From assembly GCA_029204225.1 (NCBI GenBank), contig CM055098.1, positions 26,021,473-26,085,472 of the forward strand: a stretch of 64,000 nucleotides of DNA. The letters are read 5' to 3'. The translations under genes and the position numbers were made by a program. Shown here piece by piece: positions 9,755 to 21,471 of the stretch. The DNA comes from Diphasiastrum complanatum. Its lineage: Eukaryota > Streptophyta > Lycopodiopsida > Lycopodiales > Lycopodiaceae. Below the pieces are notes generated by a model that worked only from the letters and a program-made list of their open reading frames with translations, was not told where the DNA came from and did not search any database. Position 1 is the stretch's first letter. The number at the start of each line of letters is the position of its first letter.

Positions 9755-11885
9755 AAAAAAAAAAACCATATGCACCTTCGCAAGTGTGGGATTACGCAGG
9801 GAAAGGCCTCTTGCCCTCGAGCCTTCTACCTGCTCGGGCACATGCCCTCGGGCTCCCCCCCTCAAGCGGTCTTTTTCCCAGGGCGAAAGGCCCTCACGTG
9901 AGGGCCTTCCCCCCACGTAAAGCATTATTAAAAATGTGTGCCAAAAAGAAATTTGTATTTTTAATAAAATATACACTTGTTATTTATAGTAAACATACAA
10001 AGATTAATTTATAATTGTTTTCATCATGATAAGTATATCTTGCACATTTGTAAGGTTCATTCAATGGAGTCTAACTATACCTATACAGATAGAATTGTGC
10101 CATTTAAGCGTTGCTGAAAACCAGAAAGGAAAATTTTTAGCAGTGCTTTATTAGATGCTAGGAGATCTATTGAAATACTTTTGTTGAGCTTTAGTGAGAC
10201 TAAAAACGCTATTAAATGTTTACTATGGGTCGACAAACGTCCATTTTTGTACATAACGTGTCACAAAAATCCAAAAAAGAGCTACGGAGACATATTTTAA
10301 AGATTCTATCAACGATTTTATTTGTGCGGAGCTATGTATTTGTAAAATTTCATCCAAGAGGCCCATGTATTTTTGGAATTCCATCCATGAGGATTAAGTA
10401 CTGCCACGATTCCATCCATGAAAAGTGTGTATTTCGAGAGCTGAAAATTACCACCAATGAAATTTGTAGACAAAAGAATGATGTTGCATAGTAATACCCG
10501 AGGTATTGGTGATCCCCAAAATCAATCTAGATCATTGATTTATGTGATATTTGAGTAGGTACACACAGTGCCCTTAGTTTGAATTTAAATATGTTGTTGA
10601 AGAGCACGTGTAATTGTTTACTAAAAATACTTTTCTCGGCATAAAGGAAGTAAAGGAAAACCCCTTATTATGGCTGCGAACTATCACGCCACACATGCAT
10701 TTTCATGGGTCGTATTCTATCTTCCTAAATTTCTATACATTACTTTATGAGCATAATATTCTTATAGATTTCTTATTTTTTTAATGGATTTGATATTTCA
10801 TGATATGCCAAAATCTAGGTGAGGTCACTTTCAAATTTTATAATCCTTACGTTTTACAAGCGACATTCTTTTCACACGTGACGATGACCAGGTAGTGAAC
10901 TATGAGTTCCCTTGAAATTTTCAGCCTTTGTACTATTTGATGTTCTTCAACAATGTGTATCAAACTTTCCAAGTATATTCTTTACATTTTCATTGTGTGT
11001 GTCCATTCGTCATATTTGTGTTGTAAGTAGAAGCTAGGGAAGGGTTGAATTTGCACAAACGCTTCCAAGTAGAAAGACCCATCTTTCATCAATCATGAGA
11101 TATGTATTGCTATAAAGCTCATCAATCATGGCATCACCATAGCTCATACAAGGTTAGTCCACACATGACATTTTGGGCATTCAGATAATTTTAAGTGATT
11201 TTAACTCTCACAATGCCATCTTACTTTTTTATTCGGAGGTCCCTTTTTCCTTCATTGTGATTTGTTTATTCAATTGAGTTGTGCACAATTTGATTCTCTA
11301 CACATTTCTTGTATAATCAATAGACCCATTGATGGCAACTTGGGCAATATTGTTAGTTTGAATGATTTTAGCTTATGGAATATGAATTTGCGTTTTTACC
11401 CGATTGATTCAAGAAAACATTTCATGGCAATTTTTATTCTTTTCAAAGTTGTGTGCCATTTGATTGTTTTTGCATTCCATGTGCGCTTGATGGAGTCATT
11501 AATGGCAACTTGGGCATTTGTCATGTATCTATTTGAAACTTTTAGAAATATCGATTTCAAGAAAATGGAATTTTTGAAAGTATTGCTATAAGATAATTTG
11601 CTTAAAAAATCGATGGAGTAAGCTAACAATTGACAAATTCAAAACTCACCAAATTTCTCGTAAACTTCAAGTTGTGAAACAATAAGCGGTTCAATCAACA
11701 AATGATCTAATTGTGCAAATATTGTAGAATATGGATAAAATTTGAAAAGAGATCTGTTAAAGTTGGGAAGAGGTTCAAGAAGCAGATTGAAAAAAGTAGA
11801 AAGAGAATGATGAAAAGTGAAAAAAAAAAAACTATTTTCTATTTTGTCTCCAAAACTAGACAATCAACTAGTTCGTCGATTTGCT
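9755..11885 (+). repeat. Right arm of the 2.2-kb inverted repeat
   Basis: Inverted copy of 5156-7345. It begins with a GC-rich block of about 160 bp (9765-9925) rich in CCCTCGGGC-type inverted motifs and ends near 11885, where the sequence switches to the last 60 bp of a copia LTR. It lacks the SINE of the left arm and has about 60-80 extra bases near 11140. The frames at 10216-10491 and 11262-11591 mirror those of the left arm but with many amino-acid changes, so I do not call them genes. Confidence 0.9.
9887..9908. repeat. Perfect 22-bp palindrome in the GC-rich block
   Basis: The sequence is self-complementary around the central CACGTG, with half-site AAGGCCCTCAC. The left-arm equivalent (about 7187-7210) is decayed. 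It could form a cruciform or hairpin; a protein-binding role is only inference. Confidence 0.8.
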
Positions 11886-11888
11886 CCT

Positions 11889-11948
11889 TTTTTGTAACCA
11901 AAGATTAGGAACATGGATTGGATCTTGAATGATCTGAAATCCTTCACA
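11889..11948 (+). repeat. Truncated 5' LTR remnant of copia element A
   Basis: About 60 bp match the last part of the 3' LTR ending at 17738 (AACCAAAGAT, GATTGGATCTT, TCTGAAATC, ending CA). Roughly 590 bp of the 5' LTR are missing and replaced by the right arm of the inverted repeat. Confidence 0.8.
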
Positions 11949-11960
11949 TGGTATCAGAGC
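11949..11960 (+). promoter_or_regulatory. Primer-binding site of copia element A
   Basis: TGGTATCAGAGC directly follows the LTR end CA. It is the standard plant copia primer-binding site, complementary to the 3' part of initiator tRNA-Met. It fixes the 5' LTR end at 11948. Confidence 0.9.
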
Positions 11961-12549
11961 TATTGTGTTTCAAGTTATGAAAGGATCAGCCATATTTAGC
12001 AAGGATTTGGGGGAGTTACCAGTGCTAGAGCATGCTAGATTGATTTCTACTCAAAAATCAGCATTTTTGCATGTGTAGAATTAATCTTTTGTAGGTCAAA
12101 ACTCAATATAGGGTTATATACTTGATCAATTCTGATTTCACACTTGGTTAGCTAGAATTAGCCAAATTTTGGTGCATTAGGAAGGTCTCATTGGAGGCTA
12201 CAAGAAGATATATCAAGTTTCTAGAAATTGCATGTAGAATTTGAGATATTCAATTTTTTGTGATTTTGTCAAAACCCTAATTTTGATTGGATCTCTAGTT
12301 TGTGAAGTTACTGAACTTCATTTGAGTGTGTTTCAATCTTAGGAAGTGGCAAGAATCATTATATTGAGGATAGATCATAGGTTGATCAAGATTTCACTAT
12401 TCTATGTGTTGATTTTCTAGTTAGAAGTGCTAGAAGAGATTTGAGAGGTTCCATATCCTTGTGATTTTTTCTTGAGTTCATTTGTTGACATTCAAGAGAG
12501 TGCTTTGTGCATTGGAACAGGTTGAAAGAAGAAGATCAGGTCACTTCAA

Positions 12550-14002
12550 CATGGCTAGAAGTGGAGGCTTTATGTTGGAGAGCAATGATAGGCTTACCTC
12601 AATCAACTATTCTACTTGGAAGGTGAGGATGGAGTCCTTATTGGAGATGAATGAATTGATGGAGATTGTTGCAGGTGTGGAGGAGAGACCTCAAGCACCT
12701 CAAGATCAAGTGAGGTATGACAAGAGAACAAAGAAGGCTCTACACATGATTAAGATAAATGTTACCAATGAACTTCTCAAGGAATTTGGTAAGTGCACAT
12801 CATCTTTGGAGGCTTGGGAATCTTTGAAGAAGCTTTATAAATCCAAGTCTACATCAAGAGTGCTTACTTCTAGGAGGCAAATATCTCAAAGTTTGCAAAA
12901 GAAGGACGAGAGTACTCATGCTTTTGTTTTGAGGGTTAAAGCATTCAATGATGAGTTAGGATGAAAGCAAGGTGGAACTTGTTCAAGTTATATAGTAATG
13001 GCTTGTTGGATGATCATGCTAATCTTGTTCATAGTGTTGCTATTCAAAAGACTTTGCCAAGTATTGTGGATTTGCAAGAGATCTTGGTGAATGAGGAATT
13101 TAGGCTTCAATCAAGAGGAGGTGGATCTACATCAACATCTCAATATGAAGAGGAGGCTATGTTCATCAAAGGCAAGTTCAAGGGCAAAGGCAAAGGCAAG
13201 TGGTCTAAAAGGCAAGATCAAGGTGAGACTTCCTCATTTGGCAAAAAGAAAGATAAGTCTAAGTTGAAATGCTTCTATTGTGGAATCAAAGGGCATTTTT
13301 CTAATGAATGTTTGAAGAAGCAAAGAGATGAAGGTAGCAAACAAATAAACTTTACTACTAATGATGAGGATCTAGGTGGTGGTGATTATCTTTTGATGTG
13401 TTCTTCAAGTCCAATATCAAGTGAAGGTGACAAAGATTCATGGTGGATTGATAGTGGAGCTAGTTCACACATGACTAGTAACAAGGAGTTCTTTACTTCT
13501 TTGGTCACTTATGATGGAGCCAAGAAAGCAATTCACATGGCCAATGGTGGTGAGTGTGTGATTGAAGGTATTGGTTCAATTCCTATTTGTCACTCTACTA
13601 GTAGGAAAGCAAGACATGATGGTGTTATTTACATTCCTTCACTTTCAAAGAATTTGCTAAGTGTTGGTCAAATGATAGAGAAAGGATACATGGTAAAGCT
13701 TGGTGGTGATGCTTGTTTCATTACAAAGGAAGAAATCTTGGTTGCTAGGGGCAATAGACAAGGTAAACTTTTCAAGCTTGATGCTTTTGTTATGGCTAAC
13801 AAAAAGGATGGAATGGAAAAGGAGATTGGTCTCAACTTTCCAAAGTTCCTTCTTAGCATCAATAAGATTGGTGGATCTTATGCAAAGTCTAACAAAGTTC
13901 CTTATGCTAGATCTAGGTCAAGATCTAATATGCTTCTTGGAGATGTTCATCTTTGTGCTAACTTGGCTAGTCTTGAGGATAATGATGGTCTTTCAATGGG
14001 TC
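12550..14002 (+). pseudogene. Element A: gag, zinc knuckle and protease
   Basis: Gag begins at MARSGGFMLESNDRL (12550) and runs to a stop at 12964. A second frame starts four bases earlier (ATGA overlap, 12961-12964) and continues the gag (SNGLLDDHANLVHSV), a CCHC knuckle CFYCGIKGHFSNEC near 13270-13310, and an aspartic protease WWIDSGASSHMTSN near 13440. The GAG-pre-integrase part (LVARGNRQGKLFKLD) follows, then decays. At 14003 the sequence passes abruptly into a fragment of element B's LTR. The shifted gag frame makes it probably non-functional. Confidence 0.85.
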
Positions 14003-14133
14003 TCTCACCACAGGGCAAGTCGACGGGACAAACGTCCCGCCAACGACAACCTGGGTCATGCATGGGTTGTCTGAGTGAACAACTATATATACAGTGTAAT
14101 TTCATTTTGAGAAATACAATTGCTATGTGAGCT
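14003..14133 (+). repeat. Fragment of a B-type LTR embedded in element A
   Basis: About 131 bp match 34363-34494 of the B 3' LTR (GGCAAGTCGACGGGAC, CTGGGTCATGCATGGGTTG, CTATATATACAGTGTAATTT). On its right it joins the leader sequence of element A. Both hairpins described at 34382-34429 are kept. Confidence 0.85.
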
Positions 14134-14996
14134 TGACCAAAATTAGATTTTTTGCTTTTGTAGATTGGATCTTTTGTAGATCAAAACACTAAATAGGTCA
14201 ATATACTTGTTCAATTCCGATTTTTGAATTCACATACTAGATTTGGCCGATTTTTGGATCATTGGATCAGCCTAAGTGGTGGCTTATAGATTGCATATCA
14301 AATTTTCAGCATTTGCATGTAGATTTGAATAGTCAATTTTTTGTGATTTTGTCAAAACCCTAATTTTGATTGGATCTCTAGATAGTGAGGTTGCTGGACT
14401 TTATTTGAGTGTGTTTCAATCTTAGGAAGTGGCAAAAGTCATTACATTGAAGATAGATCATATGTTGGTCAAGATTTCATGATTCTATGTGTTGATTTGC
14501 TTGGATAAGTGCTAGAAGAGAATTTGTGAGATAGTTTCAAATCTTAGTGATTTCTTTTAAAAGCATTTGTTGTTGTTCAAAGGAGTGCTTTGTGCATTGA
14601 AGCAGGTTGAAAGAGAAGATCAGGTCATTGCTAAATGGCAACCTCAATTGGAGTCATGTTGGAAGCCAACGATAGATTTGCCTCAAGTAACTATTCATTG
14701 TGGAAAGCGAGGATGGAGTCATTTCTTGAGATGAATGATGTTTTGGATATTGTTGTAGGTTTGGAGGAGAGACCAGCAACACAACAAGATCAATTGAGGT
14801 ATGACAAGAGGGACAAGAAGGCTCTGTACATGATAAAGATGAATGTTACCAATGAACTTCTCAAGGAAGTTGGTAAGTGCACATCATCTTTGGAGGCTTG
14901 GAATTCATTGAAAAAGCTTTATGAATCCAATTCTACTTCTAGAGTGTTGACTCTAAGAAGGCAAATCTTTTCTTGTTTGCAAAAGAATGAAGAAAG
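14134..14996 (+). pseudogene. Second copy of the element A leader and gag
   Basis: The segment repeats 12060-12960 at clear similarity: leader (GATTGGATCTCTAG, GTGTGTTTCAATCTTAGG), then gag from MATSIGVMLEANDRF (14635) to LQKNEES. The gag stops before the zinc knuckle and passes directly into integrase at about 14990. The element therefore carries two leader-gag units. Confidence 0.85.
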
Positions 14997-15889
14997 TCCA
15001 AGTAACAAAGCCTTTTCAACCTGTACATTTGGATATTCATGGATTTACTACAATCAGCAATAGTGGAGCTGAGATGTATGTAACATTCATTGATGATTTT
15101 GGTAGATTTTGTTGGATCTATCTACTAAAGATCAAGGATGAAGTGTATGATGATTTTTTCAAGTTCAAAAATGCAAGGGAGAACCAAGTTTCCACAAAGA
15201 TCAAGTGCTTGAGAGGTGACAATGGTGGTGAGTACATATCTAACAAGTTCAAGGCCTTTTGTGATGAGCATGGGATCAAGAGGGAGTATACAACATCAAG
15301 GACCCCACAACAAAATGGAGTGGCTGAAAGGAAGAATAGGACTTTATGTGAAAGTGCTAGAGCTATGAGGTTAAGTGCTGATCTTGACAAACCATTTTGG
15401 GATCAAGCTTTGTTGTGTGCCAATTTCTTGTGCAATAGGTGGCCGAGTGCTATTTTGGATGGAAGGACACCTTTTGAGATGCTATTCAAGAGGAGGCCGA
15501 GTGTGAACTTTCTAAGAACCTTTGGATGCACATGCTATGTCAACATTACTCTTGATGATAGGACCAAGGAGGATCCATCTTCAAGAAGAGGTATTTTTGT
15601 TGGATATAGTGAGGTGAGTAAAGCCTATAAGGTTTACATTCCTTCTACTAACAAAGTGATTGCTGGTAGAGATGTCATTTTTGATGAGGGGAACATTCCA
15701 AAGGTGTCTTCAAGCATGATTGATGGTAACATTCTTGATGTTGATGAGAAGGATCTTACTTTGGATGGTGGTGATGATGGACCTTCATCAAGTCAAAAGC
15801 CAAGGAGAACATCAAGAGCAAGACAAGTACCTTCAAGGCTCACATATGATCAAAAGGATAAGCAAGTAGTTTCTGGAAATTTATGTTGA
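14990..15889 (+). pseudogene. Element A: integrase
   Basis: An open frame of 300 residues carries the copia integrase core: VTFIDDFGRFCWIYLLK (first Asp), LRGDNGGEYISNKF (second Asp), REYTTSRTPQQNGVAERKNRT (region of the catalytic Glu), then the C-terminal FEMLFKRRPSV, FGCTCYVNI and GIFVGYSEVSKAYKVY. It starts without the zinc-binding N-terminal domain. It ends in the Ser-rich linker before RT, at a stop at 15889. The same family recurs at 48083-48320. Confidence 0.88.
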
Positions 15890-15959
15890 TTTCCTAACCT
15901 CTTTGTATGAGCCTACAAGTGTAGATCAAGCAAGGAAATAAGAGGAGTGGATCCAAGCA

Positions 15960-16850
15960 ATAGAGCTCGAGTATCGAGCTCTTATGAAGAGTGGAACATC
16001 TTTTGGAAGATCTTTTTGTGTACATGGAGCTATGCAAGTGGATGGATGTTATCTTGCTGTAAAATCAAGTAATGGATCTGGAAAACAAATTTTGTTCAAT
16101 GACTTTGATGGTCAAGTTGAAGATCAAGAGGTTGATCTCAAAGCGCTTCAACTAGTCAAAAGGGAAGGTGGCAATTTGGAGCTAGTCAAGAGCATCAAAG
16201 GAGAGGTAATTGGCAAAGATGTTATGGATCTATTTTTGCAGCATATTGAAGACTCAAGTAAGGTCAAAGGAGCAGCAAGGAAGTGTTTTTCAAGTTTACT
16301 TACTTGTTCTATCTCATGTATGAGCAATTTCATGTGGATGTGTGCAAATTGTCAAGATATGGTAAAACTAGCTACATTGGTGAGCATTGTTTTGATGCTG
16401 GATTTGTACTAGCATTCTTGGCTGATTTTTCTGATGGAAATGAAGCTATTGGAGGTTCATTATGTCACTCATTCATGGTCAAGTCATCAAGGCTTGATGA
16501 CATCTTATGGCAAGATGGAGATGGAGGCTCATTCATGGAGTATCATGGTGGATACAAGGCAACAAAGGACAAAGGAGGAGGAGACATGCAAGCAAAAGTT
16601 GATCACTAACATCTATCGTTTGTTTGCTGTATTTTTCCAGAGAGTTCAGAGTTGGAAGCATGGTGGAATCATTTCATTTACATTCTATTTGATTCTTCAT
16701 GTTCTAGTTACATCTTGATATGTAAAATTGATGTAAAAAATAGGGAAGCATCCCAAGTGGACACTATTCTCTATATCAATTATGGTTGTTTCTATTTTGA
16801 GCATTACATGATCATTGAAAGGAGGTCTATTCTTAGGAAGAAGTTCACTC
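15960..16850 (+). other. Unrecognised block where element A should have reverse transcriptase
   Basis: The RT opening (ELEYRALMKSGT) is visible at 15965-16000, but the catalytic core (YVDD) and the rest of RT are missing. Instead there are frames at 15984-16412 (e.g. DGCYLAVKSSNGSGKQILF, SIKGEVIGKDVMDLF) and 16434-16718 that I cannot assign to copia. RNase H resumes near 16860. This may be a captured foreign segment or a strongly scrambled interior, as in non-autonomous LTR elements. Confidence 0.5.
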
Positions 16851-16859
16851 TTATGATGG

Positions 16860-17092
16860 ATCAAAGTTCTATTGTCAAAAACTATGCTAAGAGCAAGCAT
16901 ATTGAGATACAATATCATTTTGTGAGGAAGCGAGTCATTGCAAAGGAGGTGGAGCTTCAACATGTGTCTTCAAGGGAATGTGTAGCTGATATCTTCACCA
17001 AAGCATTGGGAAAAGACTTTCTCATGAAGCATAGGACTTCACTTGGAGTATTATCAAAGTCTATGCTAAAACTAGTTGAAGAGGGAGTGTGA
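16860..17092 (+). pseudogene. Element A: C-terminal end of RNase H
   Basis: The motifs AKSKHIEIQYHFVR, KEVELQHVSSRECVADIFTKAL and HRTSLGVLSKSMLKLVEEGV give the usual end of the copia polyprotein. The stop overlaps the start of the 3' LTR after the purine tract GAAGAGGGAG. The N-terminal two thirds of RNase H are absent. Confidence 0.85.
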
Positions 17093-17738
17093 AAGATTCA
17101 ACTAGTTTCATCACATTTTGCAATATTTCCATATTTGGCATGTTGAGGCCAAAACTTGTTTTAGACTTAGAGGTTGACTTTTCAAAGTTCATTAGTCTAA
17201 ATTTCATTTGAATAGAAATTTTTTTATAGTGTGGGAAAGTTAGAATGCGAGTTTGAGTAGATTCAATTTGAATAGTTTGGTACATTGAATCTAGACCCAA
17301 AATTAGTAGGGTTACCATTTTGGTGAGAAAGCCAAGTGGCCAAATAGGGTTTGGACCTGTTATAAAAGAATGTAACTCATGGAGAGAGCAATCTTCTCTC
17401 TTCTCTATCTCATTTCATGCTTATACATGGTTCTCTTGGGTTCAGCTATCCATTGGTGCACTATCTTGGTGATTGCTTGCAATTCTATGTGTAGAATGAT
17501 CTATATTTGCTATTTTTGGATCCACACGTGTAAAATACAGTAGCTTGCTGATTTTGTACGGACAACAAAAGTACATAATCATTTCATTCAATTTTGATCA
17601 AGTTCTATTGGTGTTTGCATCTCAATTTGTGTGTAGATGCTGATTTTTCTACATTGGTGAGATTGGTAGTGTATTTCTCTTTCTAACCAAAGATCATTCA
17701 AGTAGATTGGATCTTAAGGATCTGAAATCTTTTTTACA
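17088..17738 (+). repeat. 3' LTR of element A (651 bp)
   Basis: It begins TGTGAAAGATTC right after the polypurine tract and ends TTTTTTACA, aligning with the 5' LTR end at 11948. TG...CA termini are canonical. Related LTR pieces occur at 47650-47936 (inverted) and 49274-49388. Later copies of this family are active enough to have left several insertions in this window. Confidence 0.82.
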
Positions 17739-17814
17739 TTTTGCATTGATCTCAATTTTATGGTAATATATGAATAAATAGTGTTAATATAATGAAGATT
17801 TAATAGAATGAGAG

Positions 17815-18410
<596 letters not shown>

Positions 18411-18499
18411 TTTGAATTTTGCATTGAATTTCAAATAATAGATAAAAAGATATAGTGTTTGTTAGCAATAGATTGTTAGATTTATAATTTGTGAAGGAC

Positions 18500-18955
18500 T
18501 TCTTGTAGGTTCAAATCTGCTCATGTTCTCATGGGAGATTGGGCCATCCCAATTAAAAATCTTTGGCTTTAATGGTCAAAGAAGCTAAAGACTGTATCCA
18601 AAAAAATCAAGCCGTGTGAGGCTTGTGCTATTTACAAATCACATAAGAAGCCATATCCAAGATCTATTATCAAGACTTCACATCCTTTGGAGGCACTCAT
18701 ATGTGCATTTCTCATCATGCCACTTGTTTTGTTACATTTATTGATGATCGCACAAGATACACATGATTATATCTTTAATCTTCAAAATCCATGGTGTATG
18801 AATATTTCCTCAAGTTCAAAGCTTATGTTAAGAAGCAACTATCTTTCAAGATCAAAGCTTTGAGGTGTGATGGAGGTGGAGAGTACATCTCCAACAAATT
18901 TCATGATTTGTGTGAGCAAGAAGGAATTAAAAGGGAGTTCGCAAACTCTTCTGTG
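18500..18955 (+). pseudogene. copia integrase fragment
   Basis: Across several frames the segment reads as the HHCC zinc region (GRLGHPN, CAIYKSHKKP) and integrase core (FIDDRTRYT, then KIKALRCDGGGEYISNKFHDLC). It ends abruptly after REFANSS near 18955, and the following 240 bp show no similarity I can name. It belongs to a copia family distinct from A. Confidence 0.75.
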
Positions 18956-19197
18956 TCCTGGTCTCACTTATGGACTTGTTGTCATCTTTGTAGCTCGTCC
19001 AGCTTGCATCATTGTAGTGGTGCAGCTCGAATTCTTTTCTTTCATTTTCAGCTCTATAGGTTAATCCCATATTCTAGGTACCTTCAGATATTGTATTCAT
19101 TTTCCAATGTGGCATGTCAGGATTGGAAGAGAATTGGCTCAAGATGTAAACAGAAAAAGCTAGATTGGATTCGCTACAAATTGTAAGGTACATCAGA

Positions 19198-21471
19198 CTA
19201 CAGATCAAGTTTTGGTAGGGTATACCTGCCATCTTCTATTCTTCCTCTTCCATTTGTGGGCAATCCTGCTTCGTTAGCTTGGATCCAGCTATCATTGGTG
19301 TGGCCTTTTCTTTGCAGTCCATCATGTGATACTGCTTGAGCACCTTTATGACATATTCTGACTAGCTCAAGTGAATTTTGCCCTTTGTTCGATCTCTTCT
19401 GATCTCCAGCCAGAGGCATTTTGTTGCTTCTCCAAGATCTGTGATTTCATAACTTTCAAAAATCTAACTTTTTGTGTCTTTGATCAGCGTCAAGGAATTT
19501 CCTATCATCAGGGAATCATCCATAAAAATAGTCAGTATCACAAAATCTTTTCCTACTCTTTTTATGTAGACATTACAGTCCAGTTGTGTAGGATTGAAGT
19601 CTAGAGACTTTAGAAGACTATTGAGCTTCTTATACGAAGCTCGTGATGTCTGTTTTAGACCATAGATGCATCTCTACAACCGACAGACATATTGTTGATT
19701 GTTAGGGTCTTCAAATCCTTCAAGATGCTTCATGAAGATTTCTTCTTCTAGATCTCCATGGAGAAAGGCTGTTTTCACATCAATCTGGTGAATTTCCAAA
19801 TTGTGCTATGTGGTGTATGCAAGGAGTAGTTGTATGCTTGTCATCTTGACCATCGGCGAATATGTGTTGAAATAATCAACACCATATCTCTGCATGTAGC
19901 CCTTCGCGACAAGCCTTGCCTTGTAGCGGCCAATGGTGCCATCTGATTTTATCTTCTTCTTGTACACCCACTTGTAGTTGACTATCTTTCTGTTTTCTGG
20001 CAGTGGCTCTAGTGTCCATGCCTCATTTCGCCTCATCGACTCGATCTTCTCTAACATTGTCTGCTTCCATAATTCTCCTGCTAGACTCTGGATAACTTCT
20101 TGGTATGTTGTTGGCTCTTTAGTGAAGCTGCAGTACTCAAACTACGTGTCTTTGCTCCATTGAAAATTGTCAGAGTAACAGTCTGGAGGTCTTCTTTGTC
20201 TTGTTGACCTTCTGGGTTTGTTTCGTCACTGCTCGAAAGTTTCTTGTTTGTAGGGTTGATCTTCTGCTTCCTGCTGCTCTGGAGTTTGTGGCTCAGCATT
20301 CTGATTTAACGTCTGTCCTCAATCTCCCTCTTGAATGGGCAGTAGTGTGAAGATCTCATGGCCTCTTTCATCTCTTAGTCCAGAGAATGTGGACTCATCG
20401 AACTTCACATCTCTAATCGAAACCACCTTTTTCGTGGTTGGATCGTAGAGTTTCTACACTAGTGATCCGTTCGAGTACCCGACCATGATGGTTTACTCTG
20501 ATTTATCATCAAGATTGCTTCTTTTTTCTTTTGGAAGGTGCTTGTATGCCGCACATCCAAACACTCGTACGTATGAGAGATCAGGCTTTTTACCTATCCA
20601 CATTCCGTACGTCGTCTTATCTTTCAACACTGTCGTTGTGGATCTATTTTGCAGGTGTACTGATGTAGCTATTGTCTCAACCCAGAATTGACTTGGAAAT
20701 TGAGCCTGTGCCATCATGCATCTGGCTCCTGGTGTGTATGCAAGAGTGAACTGGTGTTATATCCCCTGTTCTTGACAGAATTTTGAAAATTGTTTGCTTT
20801 TGTATTCACCTCCATTGTCAGATCTGAGGATCTGAATCTTCTTTGAGGTGTGTCGCTCTACAAATGCCACGAACTTCTTGACGGAATCAAACACTTCAGA
20901 TTTCTTCTTTAGGTAGTAAATTATGGTCATCTGGTTGTAATCAAAAAATGAACGTCAGAAAGTACCTCGAACTTGAGAGCGAATCCATTTTCATTGGTCC
21001 ACAGACACCAGAGTGGATGAGCTCAAGAATTTCCTTGGCTCTTCTTCCCTCATGTGTGAACGGATTCCGATGCTGTTTTCCATTCTGATAGGATTTGCAG
21101 AACTCAGTTTCGGGCCTTGATATCTTGAGACCTGTGACTATGTCGTTTCTACACATGTCATACAGGCCCCGCATATTTAGATGATACATTTTCCTATGCC
21201 AGAGCTGATTTTTATTTTTTGATGCATTTAATATGCTATCATAGTTGTTGATTATCTTGGCCTAGTAGAAGTTTCCTTCTCTACATCCGACTGTTAGCAA
21301 CTTGTTTGTCGTTTTTTCGATGATGCGGCATGTGTTGCCATCGAACAAAACTTGAATTCCAAGATCTGCCATCTTGGAGACTAATAACAGATTTTTTCTT
21401 AGTGAAGGCATGTAGAGTGCTCCTGGTAGCTCTGCTTGCCATGACAATGTTCGCACTTGCTTCAATAACAT
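19198..21471 (-). pseudogene. Degenerate copia element D (pre-integrase to RT)
   Basis: In minus order: pre-integrase (GALYMPSLRKNLLLVSKMAD, 21262-21471); zinc region and integrase start (YHLNMRGLYDM, GRRAKEILELIHSGVCGPMK, 20941-21189); integrase C-terminal part (AQFPSQFWVETIATSVHLQN, KPDLSYVRVFGCAAYKHL, 20493-20717); the Ser/Arg-rich linker (20081-20299); and RT ([32 protein letters not shown], 19806-20057), tailing off to 19198. Many stops and frameshifts interrupt it. The same family appears on the plus strand at 38890-39750. Its upstream end is cut by the partial arm copy at 21451-22224. Confidence 0.85.

Noticed and set aside
9589-10014. Open frames across the GC-rich block and A-rich tract of the right arm, mirrored at 7134-7457
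   Set aside because: They arise from low-complexity A runs and palindromic GC sequence, occur in several frames and on both strands, and are not conserved between arms.
10216-11591. Frames conserved in both arms (10216-10491, 11262-11591 and their left-arm partners) as possible transposase genes
   Set aside because: The arms differ by many amino-acid changes with no sign of constraint and show no transposase motif; similarity is explained by the DNA repeat.
5156-11885. Simple DNA transposon with terminal inverted repeats of full arm length
   Set aside because: No target-site duplication at the outer borders, and each border abuts a broken retroelement; kept as a finding but not annotated as a defined transposon.
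13668-13862. Short antisense frames within element A
   Set aside because: They are shadows of the gag-protease coding strand.
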